Positions 39,180 to 47,386 of a DNA stretch of 64,000 nt are shown piece after piece. The notes beneath the pieces are model-generated. The model did not search any database and was not told the origin of the DNA. It saw only the letters and a program-made list of their open reading frames with translations. The stretch comes from Marixanthomonas sp002364245. Its GTDB lineage: Bacteria > Bacteroidota > Bacteroidia > Flavobacteriales > Flavobacteriaceae. How positions within the stretch are numbered: the stretch's first letter is position 1; every line of letters begins with the position of its first letter. Position numbers and translations under genes: made by a program. Location: NCBI GenBank assembly GCA_963973455.1, contig CAXAZF010000002.1, forward strand, positions 346,749-410,748. Direction: 5' to 3'.

Positions 39180-40121
39180 ATGAAAATCCTTCACTTAGAC
39201 AATAACCATCCGCTTTTATTGGAACGTCTTTCAAAAGCTGGATTTAAGAACGACGAAGATTATACTTCTTCAAAAGAAGCGATTGAGAAAAAAATTAAAA
39301 AGTATGATGGCATTGTTATTAGAAGCCGTTTTAATATTGATAAACAATTTATCGATGCTGCTAAAAACCTAAAATTTATCGCGCGTGTAGGTGTTGGATT
39401 GGAAAGTATCGATATTGACTATGCCAAAAAAAAGAACATTCATTTAATCGCAGCACCAGAAGGCAATCGCAATGCAGTGGGCGAACATGCTTTAGGTATG
39501 TTACTTTCCCTATTTAACAAGCTAAATAAAGCAAATACTGAAGTAAAAAATGGCCAATGGAACCGTGAAGCAAATCGCGGCGTAGAACTTGACGGAAAAA
39601 CCGTAGGTCTTATTGGCTACGGAAATATGGGCAAGGCATTCGCTAAAAAATTACAAGGGTTTGATTGTACCGTGCTTTGTTATGATATTAAGGACGATGT
39701 TGGCGATAAACACGCTACCCAAGTTTCACTTAAGACATTACAAGAAATGGCAGATGTTTTAAGCCTTCACACCCCATGGACACCTTTAACCGATAAAATG
39801 ATTAACAGCGATTTTATAAACAGTTTCAGCAAACCATTTTGGTTTATTAATACCGCTCGCGGAAAAAGTGTTGTAACCGCAGATTTAGTTTCGGCTCTCG
39901 AAAACGGAAAAATTTCAGGTACTGGCTTAGATGTGCTAGAGTATGAAAAATTATCGTTCGAGTCACTTTTTTCTGAAAAAGAAATGCCCAAACCGCTTCA
40001 ACAATTATTACAGATGGAAAATGTGCTCGTAAGTCCCCATGTAGCAGGGTGGACAGTAGAGAGCAAAATAAAATTAGCTGAAACGATTGTAGAAAAGATA
40101 CTTGAAAAATTTAAAAAATAA
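39180..40121 (+). CDS. D-2-hydroxyacid dehydrogenase (SerA-like)
   Basis: 313 residues counted from ATG 39180 (MKILHLDNN); the frame extends to a TTG/ATG region upstream, but that part overlaps the cupin gene and is not family-like. NAD-binding GYGNMG (146-151), substrate-loop VGVGLESID (70-78), catalytic NTARGKSVV and SPHVAGWT (His) are present. It resembles phosphoglycerate dehydrogenase without the ACT domain. Real substrate unknown. Confidence 0.88.
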   Translation: MKILHLDNNHPLLLERLSKAGFKNDEDYTSSKEAIEKKIKKYDGIVIRSRFNIDKQFIDAAKNLKFIARVGVGLESIDIDYAKKKNIHLIAAPEGNRNAVGEHALGMLLSLFNKLNKANTEVKNGQWNREANRGVELDGKTVGLIGYGNMGKAFAKKLQGFDCTVLCYDIKDDVGDKHATQVSLKTLQEMADVLSLHTPWTPLTDKMINSDFINSFSKPFWFINTARGKSVVTADLVSALENGKISGTGLDVLEYEKLSFESLFSEKEMPKPLQQLLQMENVLVSPHVAGWTVESKIKLAETIVEKILEKFKK

Positions 40122-40125
40122 AACA

Positions 40126-40512
40126 ATGAAAAAAAGAGTCACAGGTCTAGGCGGATTTTTCTTTAAAACGAAGGATCCCAAAGCTGTAAAAAACTGGTAC
40201 AACAAACATTTAGGTTTAAACACCGATGATTACGGGTGTACCTTTTGGTGGAAAGACGAAGAGGGTAACAAATGTTCTACACAATGGAGCCCATTTGATG
40301 AAAAAACAGAATACTTCAAGCCCAGTGAAAAAGAATTTATGATGAATTTTCGGGTTGAAAATTTAGTTGAATTACTTAAAGTACTTAAAGAAGAGGGAGT
40401 AACCGTCGTAGGCAAAATAGAAGAATATGAGTATGGAAAGTTTGGATGGATTCTCGATCCCGAAGGAAACAAAATAGAACTTTGGGAACCTATTGACAGT
40501 GCCTTTTTATAA
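40126..40512 (+). CDS. VOC (glyoxalase/bleomycin-resistance fold) family protein
   Basis: 128 residues from ATG 40126, five bases after the previous stop. VOC features: GLGGFFFKTKDPKAVKNWYNKHLGL at the start and GWILDPEGNKIELWEP at the end, the usual pair of beta-alpha-beta modules. Metal-dependent isomerase, dioxygenase or antibiotic-binding roles are all possible; none can be chosen from the sequence. Probably cotranscribed with the dehydrogenase. Confidence 0.85.
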   Translation: MKKRVTGLGGFFFKTKDPKAVKNWYNKHLGLNTDDYGCTFWWKDEEGNKCSTQWSPFDEKTEYFKPSEKEFMMNFRVENLVELLKVLKEEGVTVVGKIEEYEYGKFGWILDPEGNKIELWEPIDSAFL

Positions 40513-40565
40513 TTATTTTTTTCATACTTTTACTGTTACTAACACCTTAATAACCAACCATAATC

Positions 40566-40964
40566 ATGGAAGAAAACAAAAACGAAGAATACGACAGCAC
40601 CAAGAAAAACACCGACAATACAGCTGAGAACATTGAAAAAGAAGCAAAGAACACTGCTAACGAGTTTAAAGAAGGCTGGAACCAAGCAACCAATAGCGGA
40701 GACAATAAAAAATTAATCGCCGGTATTTTGGCAATTGTTTTAGGCTCCCTGGGAATACATAAATTTATTTTAGGATATAATAAAGAAGGGATCATTCTTT
40801 TAGTTGCTTCACTTATAGGCTACGCCACATCTTGTTTAGGTGTAGGCTTTTTCATATTAATGGCCACAGGTATTGTAGGGCTTATTGAAGGTATAATATA
40901 CCTTACTAAGAGTGACGAAGAGTTTTATAATATGTATCAAGTAGGAGAAAAAGCTTGGTTTTAA
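40566..40964 (+). CDS. TM2 domain protein
   Basis: 132 residues: an acidic/basic charged N-terminus (1-45, Glu/Lys/Asn-rich), then two membrane helices joined by the TM2 signature (IAGILAIVLGSLGIHKFILGYNKEGI, about 54-80, with the second helix after it). TM2 proteins are small membrane proteins of unknown function. The gene stands alone and ends before a hairpin at 41001. Confidence 0.85.
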   Translation: MEENKNEEYDSTKKNTDNTAENIEKEAKNTANEFKEGWNQATNSGDNKKLIAGILAIVLGSLGIHKFILGYNKEGIILLVASLIGYATSCLGVGFFILMATGIVGLIEGIIYLTKSDEEFYNMYQVGEKAWF

Positions 40965-40983
40965 TTTAACTTAAATATTTTTG
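40955..40983 (+). promoter_or_regulatory. Possible promoter for the flavodoxin-family gene
   Basis: TTG (40955-40957), 18 bases, TATTTTTG (40976-40983). It overlaps the end of the TM2 gene. Oddly, a terminator-like hairpin stands between it and the gene at 41093. Confidence 0.35.
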
Positions 40984-41000
40984 CACTAGACGCCTATAAT

Positions 41001-41030
41001 AATCCTCAAGATATATTTTTGGGGATTTTT
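41001..41030 (+). terminator. Terminator after TM2 gene
   Basis: Stem AATCCTCAA/TTGGGGATT (one G-U pair) followed by TTTTT. Confidence 0.75.
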
Positions 41031-41092
41031 CATTACCCATTGAAAACATCGCTTTATATTAACGATGTGTTGATAACTAAAAAACTAATCTT

Positions 41093-41809
41093 ATGGCTTC
41101 AAAAAAACCAGGTTTTAGCAACCTAAAAGTACTTTACATTAATTGTACGTTAAAGCAATCTCCCAGAATGAGCCATACCCGTGGCTTGATAGATGTTTCG
41201 GCAAATATTATGAAAGCAGAAGGCGTTTCAGTAGAAATAATTCGTTTTGTAGATTATGAAGTAGCTCCCGGTGTATATTTTGATATGACGGAACACGGCG
41301 CCAAAAAAGATGCGTGGCCAGAACTTTGGAAAAAAGTGGATGCGGCCGATATTTTAATAATTGGCACCCCCATTTGGTTAGGCGAAAAATCTTCGGAAGC
41401 CACAAAACTTGTGGAACGCCTCTACGCGATGAGCGGCAAGCAAAACGATAAAGGACAATATTATTTCTACGGAAAAGTGGGCGGTTGTATTATTACGGGA
41501 AATGAAGACGGTATAAAACATTGTTCAATGAATATCCTGTATTCTTTACAACACGTTGGGTATAGCATTCCGCCGCAGGCAGATTGTGGGTGGATAGGCG
41601 AAGCCGGTCCAGGACCTAGTTATATGGATGAAGAAAGCGGTGCTAAAAACAACAGTTTCACCAACCGCAACACAACTTTTATGACCTATAATCTTTTGCA
41701 TTTAGCTAAAATGCTAAAAGAGCAAGACGGATATCCAGCTTACGGAAACTCTCGTGGTGATTGGGATGACGGTACTCGATGGAATTTTGAAAATCCAGAA
41801 TACCGTTAA
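41093..41809 (+). CDS. Flavodoxin-family NAD(P)H-dependent oxidoreductase
   Basis: 238 residues. The flavodoxin-like fold begins with VLYINCTLKQSPRMSHT, an FMN phosphate loop, and continues with ADILIIGTPIWLGEKSSEATKLVERL, the second flavin loop. The C-terminal region (WNFENPEYR) is typical of the NADPH-dependent FMN reductase group common in flavobacteria. Probably a two-electron quinone or aromatic reductase; the substrate is unknown. Confidence 0.85.
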   Translation: MASKKPGFSNLKVLYINCTLKQSPRMSHTRGLIDVSANIMKAEGVSVEIIRFVDYEVAPGVYFDMTEHGAKKDAWPELWKKVDAADILIIGTPIWLGEKSSEATKLVERLYAMSGKQNDKGQYYFYGKVGGCIITGNEDGIKHCSMNILYSLQHVGYSIPPQADCGWIGEAGPGPSYMDEESGAKNNSFTNRNTTFMTYNLLHLAKMLKEQDGYPAYGNSRGDWDDGTRWNFENPEYR

Positions 41810-41871
41810 TTTTTTTTTCTAAATCACACTCCTAATCCTGCTTTTTATAAGTACATTACATAAAAAAACAA

Positions 41872-42639
41872 ATGGGAAACAAGAAGCAAAATTTTGCCCG
41901 TTTTGGTGTTGCCACAAAAGGATGGGTCTATTTTTTAATTGGCGGTTTAACTGCTTTTGCAGCTTTTGGGCTTGGTGGAGAAAAATCAGGTAGCAGTAAT
42001 GCACTGGATTTTATCTCACAGCAGATGTTTGGAAAAATATTACTCATTATCACCGCAGTCGGGCTTGTTGGTTATGTTTTTTGGCGATGGTATCAAGCCT
42101 TTGCAGATCCAAAGGATGCAGGAACCGATTTTAAAGCAATTGTTAAACGAGTTAGTTATTTTATAAGTGGCGTCTTTTATTCATTTTTAGCGTTTTCAGC
42201 AATTAAGCAAGTGCTAGGAAGCAGTTCTGGAGGTGGGGAAGATTCTTTTCTTATGAAAATATTAGATTCAAAAATAATTGCAATTATAATAGGCTTGGCA
42301 TTATTGGGAAAGTCAATCTACGAATTTTATCAAGCCTACTCTGGAAATTTTAGGGAAGAAGTAGACGAAGCAGGGCTAAGTAAAAAAGCAAAAAAAATAA
42401 TTATCCCTGCCGCAAAGATAGGGTTTACTGCAAGAGGTATTGTTGTTGGTATTATGGCATTTTTAATGCTCAGGGCTGCTGTTTCGGCTTCTGCTGAAAA
42501 GGTGGATAAAACACAGGCTTTTGGTTTTCTTCAAAATGAATTTGGATCCTTGGTTATGGGGATAATTGCTGTTGGTTTAATTGCTTACGGTGTATTTATG
42601 TTGATAAAAGCTAAATATAGCAGTTTAAGTGTAGATTGA
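41872..42639 (+). CDS. DUF1206 membrane protein
   Basis: 255 residues with six membrane helices in three pairs, each pair having the DUF1206 pattern (ARFGVATKGWVYFLIGG; VKRVSYFISGVFYSFLA; AKIGFTARGIVVGIMAF). The three-fold internal repeat is plain. Function unknown. The gene stops one base from the end of the convergent acyltransferase gene, so no terminator fits between them. Confidence 0.9.
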   Translation: MGNKKQNFARFGVATKGWVYFLIGGLTAFAAFGLGGEKSGSSNALDFISQQMFGKILLIITAVGLVGYVFWRWYQAFADPKDAGTDFKAIVKRVSYFISGVFYSFLAFSAIKQVLGSSSGGGEDSFLMKILDSKIIAIIIGLALLGKSIYEFYQAYSGNFREEVDEAGLSKKAKKIIIPAAKIGFTARGIVVGIMAFLMLRAAVSASAEKVDKTQAFGFLQNEFGSLVMGIIAVGLIAYGVFMLIKAKYSSLSVD

Positions 42640-42640
42640 T

Positions 42641-44458
42641 CTATTCTTCCTCTTTTGTTTTTCCGTTGGCATATTTTTTCTCCAGTTCTTCCTGAAACTC
42701 TTCCATAACAGGTTTTACCGTGCTTTCAGGTAAATCGGCAATACGAATGTACATTAAACCGTCTACCGCATTGTTAAACAGCGGATCTACGTTAAAAGCC
42801 ACTACTTTAGCGTTTTGTTTAATGTATTTTTTTATCAATACGGGAAGTCTTAAGTCGCCAGGTTCTACCTCATCAATTATTTTATCAAATTTGTTAAGAT
42901 CGGCTTCACTTTCATCAAAAATGAAGTCTTTATCGGCATCTTTCAACGTTACCTTATATTCCTTTTTGGGTTTAATGTATTGTGCCACATACGGATCGTA
43001 ATAATTCGACTTCATAAACTCGATCATCAAACTTTTACTGAAATCTGAAAACTTATTGCTAATGCTCACCCCACCAATTAAATATCTATGATTGGGGAAT
43101 CGAAGCGTAGTATGCACAATTCCTTTCCACAGCAAAAACAATGGCATAGGCCTTAATTGGTACTCTTTAATGATAAAAGCGCGTCCCATTTCGATGCTTT
43201 TGCTCATCATGGGATATAATTCTTGATCGAACCTAAACAAATCTTGCAAATAAAAACCGTCAATACCAAATTGCTTAAAAATTTGCTCACCAAGTCCCAT
43301 ACGATAGGCTCCAGCTAATTTTTTCGCATCATTATCCCACAAAAACATATGGTGGTAATAGGCGTCAAATTCATCCAAATCTACAGCATTATTGGTTCCT
43401 TCCCCTACTTCCCTGAACGTAATTTCGCGCAGTCTTCCTATTTCGCGCAGTATGTTAGGTATGGTTTCGGCTTGTGCTAAAAAAACTTCATAATTTTTAC
43501 TGATGAGCAACCGCTTATCATTTTGACGAAGTGATTCTATTTCGGGCTCCATAGCTTCTAATGGAATGGGACCTGCAATTTTTTTAGGCAACTTGGGTAT
43601 TTTTAGTGATTTTGGAATAGTATCCAATAATTTTTTTTTCTGAAAAGGATTGGACAGAACATACGTTTTTCGTCTAAGGAAATTGGTGAAATCTTCTAGC
43701 GTTTCATGTTCGGCTTGATCTTTTACTGAAATGGCATTTCCAATTCGCACTTTTATTACCCGTTCTTTTTGAGTCAATAATTCCGAAGGTAATTTTGCCG
43801 TACGTAAGGTATCGTTCAGTTTTGCCATACGATAAAACAGCTTACTATTTTTCGCATGAAAATAAATAGGAACGACTGGAACTTCGGCTTTTTTAATCAA
43901 TTTCATCGCCGCTGGTTCCCATGGTTTATCAACTACCAATTTACCATCTCTATATGTTGAAACCTCCCCGGCTGGGAAAATTCCCAATGGATGTTCTTCC
44001 CTAACGTGTGACAATGCATTTTTAAAACCCATTACGCTCGATTTTACATCCTTTCTCTCTTCAAAAGGATTTACGGGCATTACATACGGTTTTAACGGTT
44101 CGATTCTATGCAATAAAAAGTTAGCAATGATTTTGAAATCCGGACGGTGTTCTAATAATAGTTTCAATAATAAGATACCATCAATCCCACCTAACGGATG
44201 GTTAGAAATGGTTATAAAAGGGCCTTTTTTAGGAATACGCCGTAAATCTTCTTCTGGTATTTCAAAATTGATTTCAAATTCATCCAGCAATGCATTTATA
44301 AACTTTAAATCGCTTAAATGCTTGTTGCGGTCATAGATTTTATTAAGGGTAGAAATGTTCAGCACCTTCATTAAGGACCAGCCCATAAAAGTGCCCAGAA
44401 AGCCGAAGTTATCGACATTAATGGCCTTGGCCACTTCTTTAGCATTAACTAATCCCAT
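42641..44458 (-). CDS. OlsF-like fused acyltransferase (aminolipid synthesis)
   Basis: 605 residues with two halves. The N-terminal half (about 70-290) is a PlsC-type O-acyltransferase: SNHPLGGID (His87, Asp93) and FPAGEVS (about 160). The C-terminal half (about 320-540) is a GNAT/OlsB-type N-acyltransferase: REITFREVGEGTNN, YRMGLGEQIF and EMGRAFI. This N- plus O-acyltransferase fusion matches OlsF, which makes ornithine lipids in Serratia and Flavobacterium; glycine or other amino-acid lipids are also possible. It is a membrane-associated enzyme. Annotation pipelines may call it only lysophospholipid acyltransferase or hemolysin. Confidence 0.82.
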   Translation of the reverse strand: MGLVNAKEVAKAINVDNFGFLGTFMGWSLMKVLNISTLNKIYDRNKHLSDLKFINALLDEFEINFEIPEEDLRRIPKKGPFITISNHPLGGIDGILLLKLLLEHRPDFKIIANFLLHRIEPLKPYVMPVNPFEERKDVKSSVMGFKNALSHVREEHPLGIFPAGEVSTYRDGKLVVDKPWEPAAMKLIKKAEVPVVPIYFHAKNSKLFYRMAKLNDTLRTAKLPSELLTQKERVIKVRIGNAISVKDQAEHETLEDFTNFLRRKTYVLSNPFQKKKLLDTIPKSLKIPKLPKKIAGPIPLEAMEPEIESLRQNDKRLLISKNYEVFLAQAETIPNILREIGRLREITFREVGEGTNNAVDLDEFDAYYHHMFLWDNDAKKLAGAYRMGLGEQIFKQFGIDGFYLQDLFRFDQELYPMMSKSIEMGRAFIIKEYQLRPMPLFLLWKGIVHTTLRFPNHRYLIGGVSISNKFSDFSKSLMIEFMKSNYYDPYVAQYIKPKKEYKVTLKDADKDFIFDESEADLNKFDKIIDEVEPGDLRLPVLIKKYIKQNAKVVAFNVDPLFNNAVDGLMYIRIADLPESTVKPVMEEFQEELEKKYANGKTKEEE

Positions 44459-44522
44459 AGTGTTTTTTATTTTAAACCTGGTATGATTGATACCTTACAC
44501 AAATATAGCGAAAGCAATTCAA

Positions 44523-45779
44523 CTAGTTTTCTACAATAATTTGAACGGTATCCCTACTTTCCTGTTTTAGTAAAACGTTTCGATTTTCAGTCAATGCTTT
44601 GATTTCTGAAGGAATAGAATGCCTAACAGTGTATAATGTTACGCCTTCGTTCCATTTTACCTTAAATTTTTCACGCAGTTTTACTAATAATTCGTCCAGC
44701 TTGTCGTATTTATTATCCACACAAACCGAAAAACTAATAGCTGAATTCTGAATTAATTCCACCTTCATTTTATACTTGTGCAACCACTTAAAAACATCGC
44801 CTATGTGGTCTTCCATCATGAAACTGAAATCCAAAGAGGAAAGTGAAATAAGCACTTGGTTATTCTTTAAAATAAAACACGATGTTTTTGGGTCTAACGT
44901 AACTCCTTTCCCTACACAAGTCCCTTCGTCTTCTGGATTGTAAAATGATTTTACATACAACGGAATCTCTTTTCGTTGTAACGGTTGCAAGGTTTTTGGG
45001 TGAATTACCGAAGCGCCGTAAAAAGCAAGTTCAATCGCTTCTCGATACGATATTTTATTAAGTAGTTGTGTTTTACTGAAATATCTTGGATCGGCATTTA
45101 AAACACCTGGAACATCTTTCCAAATAGTAACCGATTCGGCATTTAAACAGTATGCAAAAATCGCCGCGGTATAATCACTCCCTTCTCGGCCTAAGGTTGT
45201 CGTGAAGTTGTTTTCATGTTCAGCCCCTAAAAAACCTTGTGTAATGGTAATTCCAGTTGGGCTTACTTTATCGATAATTCGTTTTTGGGTTACCTCCCAG
45301 TCTACTTTTGCATCGCGGTAATTGTCATCCGTTTTAATGCATCCACGCACATCTAACCACGTGTTTTTAATGTTTTCTTCAGAAAGGAATGTAGAAACTA
45401 TTGTCGTAGAAATCAACTCACCATAGCTTACTATTTGATCATAAACAAAGGCGTGATTTTTTGATTTTGAAGAAACCAAAAATCCTTTTAATTGGTCCAA
45501 AAGTCCTGAGACAGCCTTATAAATAGCATGTTCCTGATTAGGAAACAACTCTTTTAATATATCGTAGTGATAGGTTTCAATAGTTAAAAGATGGTCTTTT
45601 AACGTATCGCTTTTTGCTAAATGTGCTGTAACAACCTCCTCCAACGCATTGGTCATTTTGCCCATCGCCGAGACTACAACTACTAAATCTTTTTCTCCGG
45701 TTTTTTTAAGTACGGTTGTTACATTTTTAACCCCTTGAGCATCTTTAACCGATGCCCCTCCAAACTTAAATACTTTCAT
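44523..45779 (-). CDS. Aspartate kinase
   Basis: 418 residues. First step of the aspartate pathway (Lys, Thr, Met). KFGGASVKD (4-12) is the kinase signature, GREGSDYTAAIFAYCL (about 198-213) the substrate site, and the C-terminal region from about 305 has ACT-type segments, including SLDFSFMMEDHIGDVF. Monofunctional type (no homoserine dehydrogenase). It starts one base after the GNAT gene on the same strand. No lysine riboswitch upstream. Confidence 0.92.
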   Translation of the reverse strand: MKVFKFGGASVKDAQGVKNVTTVLKKTGEKDLVVVVSAMGKMTNALEEVVTAHLAKSDTLKDHLLTIETYHYDILKELFPNQEHAIYKAVSGLLDQLKGFLVSSKSKNHAFVYDQIVSYGELISTTIVSTFLSEENIKNTWLDVRGCIKTDDNYRDAKVDWEVTQKRIIDKVSPTGITITQGFLGAEHENNFTTTLGREGSDYTAAIFAYCLNAESVTIWKDVPGVLNADPRYFSKTQLLNKISYREAIELAFYGASVIHPKTLQPLQRKEIPLYVKSFYNPEDEGTCVGKGVTLDPKTSCFILKNNQVLISLSSLDFSFMMEDHIGDVFKWLHKYKMKVELIQNSAISFSVCVDNKYDKLDELLVKLREKFKVKWNEGVTLYTVRHSIPSEIKALTENRNVLLKQESRDTVQIIVEN

Positions 45780-46262
45780 CTATAAATTTTCAACAAAATT
45801 TTTAATTCCTTCTTCGTCCATTTGCACTGTGTACCACTGTTTTTGAAGCGAAGCTCCTGTATCTTCATAAAACTTTATGGCATTTTTATTCCAATCGAGT
45901 ACAATCCATTCTATTCGTTTTACGCCATGAGAAGCTCCAAATTTTATCACTTCGGAATAAATAGCAATTCCCAAACCTTCACCGCGGTATTCTTTTTTCA
46001 CCATTAAATCTTCTAAGTGAAGCGTTTTACCTTTCCATGTAGAAAACCGAAAATAAACCAATGCCATTCCCACTACCTCGCCATCTTCTTTTTCAGCAAT
46101 AAAACAATCAAACAATGGATCATCCCCAAAACCTTCTTTTACTAAGTTTTCTGTAGTTATTTCTACTTCATGCTCCATTTTTTCATAATCTGCCAACTCC
46201 TTTATCAAGTGCAATACGGCAGGCATGTCTTCTTTAGTACTTTTGCGAATGTTGAAATCCAT
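45780..46262 (-). CDS. GNAT family N-acetyltransferase
   Basis: 160 residues: DFNIRKSTKEDMPAVLHLIKELADYE, GMALVYFRFSTWKGKTLHLEDLMVKKEYRGEGLG (acetyl-CoA loop R-x-x-G-x-G at about 93-100) and VLDWNKNAIKFYEDTGA. It belongs to the diamine/thialysine acetyltransferase branch (SSAT-like), judged by LELxDLxV and the WNxxAIxFYxxxGA ending. Its position directly ahead of aspartate kinase may be cotranscription without shared function. Confidence 0.9.
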   Translation of the reverse strand: MDFNIRKSTKEDMPAVLHLIKELADYEKMEHEVEITTENLVKEGFGDDPLFDCFIAEKEDGEVVGMALVYFRFSTWKGKTLHLEDLMVKKEYRGEGLGIAIYSEVIKFGASHGVKRIEWIVLDWNKNAIKFYEDTGASLQKQWYTVQMDEEGIKNFVENL

Positions 46263-46341
46263 CTTATTTTCGGTTTAATTAAAATACGCTTTGGACAAAA
46301 ATATCGATATTTGCGACTAAAATCCATCTATTAAGATAAAA

Positions 46342-47352
46342 ATGGCAAACAAAAACAAAACGTTAGGCGAATTTATTATTGAAAATCAAGAGGAGTTTAA
46401 GTATTCTTCGGGCGAATTGTCGCGACTTATCAATTCCATTCGCTTGGCGGCTAAAGTGGTTAACCATGAAGTAAACAAAGCTGGTTTAGTTGATATTTTA
46501 GGTACAGCAGGAGACCAAAATATACAAGGTGAAGACCAACAAAAATTGGATGTATATGCCAATGAAGCTTTTATCAATACATTGACCAACCGAGAAATTG
46601 TTTGTGGTATTGCCAGTGAAGAAGAAGATGATTTTATAACCATTAAAGGTCGAAATGAGAAAAACGACAATAAATATGTTGTTTTAATTGATCCTTTGGA
46701 CGGCTCTTCAAATATTGATGTAAATGTTTCGGTAGGGACTATTTTTTCTATTTACAGACGCGTAACACCTTCTGGATCTCCGGTTACTATAAACGATTTT
46801 TTACAACCCGGAAATAGACAGGTAGCTGCTGGTTATATTGTATATGGAACCTCAACCATGATTGTTTATACAACCGGTCACGGTGTAAACGGCTTTACAT
46901 TGAATCCAGCCATTGGAACGTATTATTTATCGCACCCTAATATGAAATTTCCGAAAGATGGGAACATCTATTCTGTAAACGAAGGAAATTATGTGCATTT
47001 TCCACAAGGTGTGAAAGATTACATAAAATACTGTCAAAAAGAAGAGGGCGATCGCCCTTACACAGCTCGATATATAGGTTCTATGGTTTCAGACTTTCAT
47101 AGAAACTTAATTAAAGGCGGAATTTACATCTACCCAAGCACCTCTAAAAATCCAGATGGAAAGCTTCGGTTATTATACGAATGCAATCCGATGGCCTATT
47201 TAACCGAACAAGCTGGCGGAAAAGCCAGTGATGGCTATACACGTATTTTAGATATTCAACCTACCAAACTACACCAACGCGTTCCTTTTTTCTGCGGAAG
47301 TGTAAATATGATGGAAAAGGCGGAAGAGTTTATGAGGGAGGCAGACAAATAA
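46342..47352 (+). CDS. fbp: Fructose-1,6-bisphosphatase class I
   Basis: 336 residues, normal class I length. The metal-site motif DPLDGSSNID (117-126) is complete; IASEEEDD-like CGIASEEEDDF lies before it and YIGSMVSDFHRNLI and ECNPMAYLTEQAGGKASDG after it. Gluconeogenic; pckA is elsewhere in this window. The 79-bp divergent gap to the GNAT gene contains a minus-strand TATTTTTG (46303-46296) for that gene. Confidence 0.97.
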   Translation: MANKNKTLGEFIIENQEEFKYSSGELSRLINSIRLAAKVVNHEVNKAGLVDILGTAGDQNIQGEDQQKLDVYANEAFINTLTNREIVCGIASEEEDDFITIKGRNEKNDNKYVVLIDPLDGSSNIDVNVSVGTIFSIYRRVTPSGSPVTINDFLQPGNRQVAAGYIVYGTSTMIVYTTGHGVNGFTLNPAIGTYYLSHPNMKFPKDGNIYSVNEGNYVHFPQGVKDYIKYCQKEEGDRPYTARYIGSMVSDFHRNLIKGGIYIYPSTSKNPDGKLRLLYECNPMAYLTEQAGGKASDGYTRILDIQPTKLHQRVPFFCGSVNMMEKAEEFMREADK

Positions 47353-47386
47353 ATTGTCTTCCATTTAAAATTAAAAAATCTAAAAA

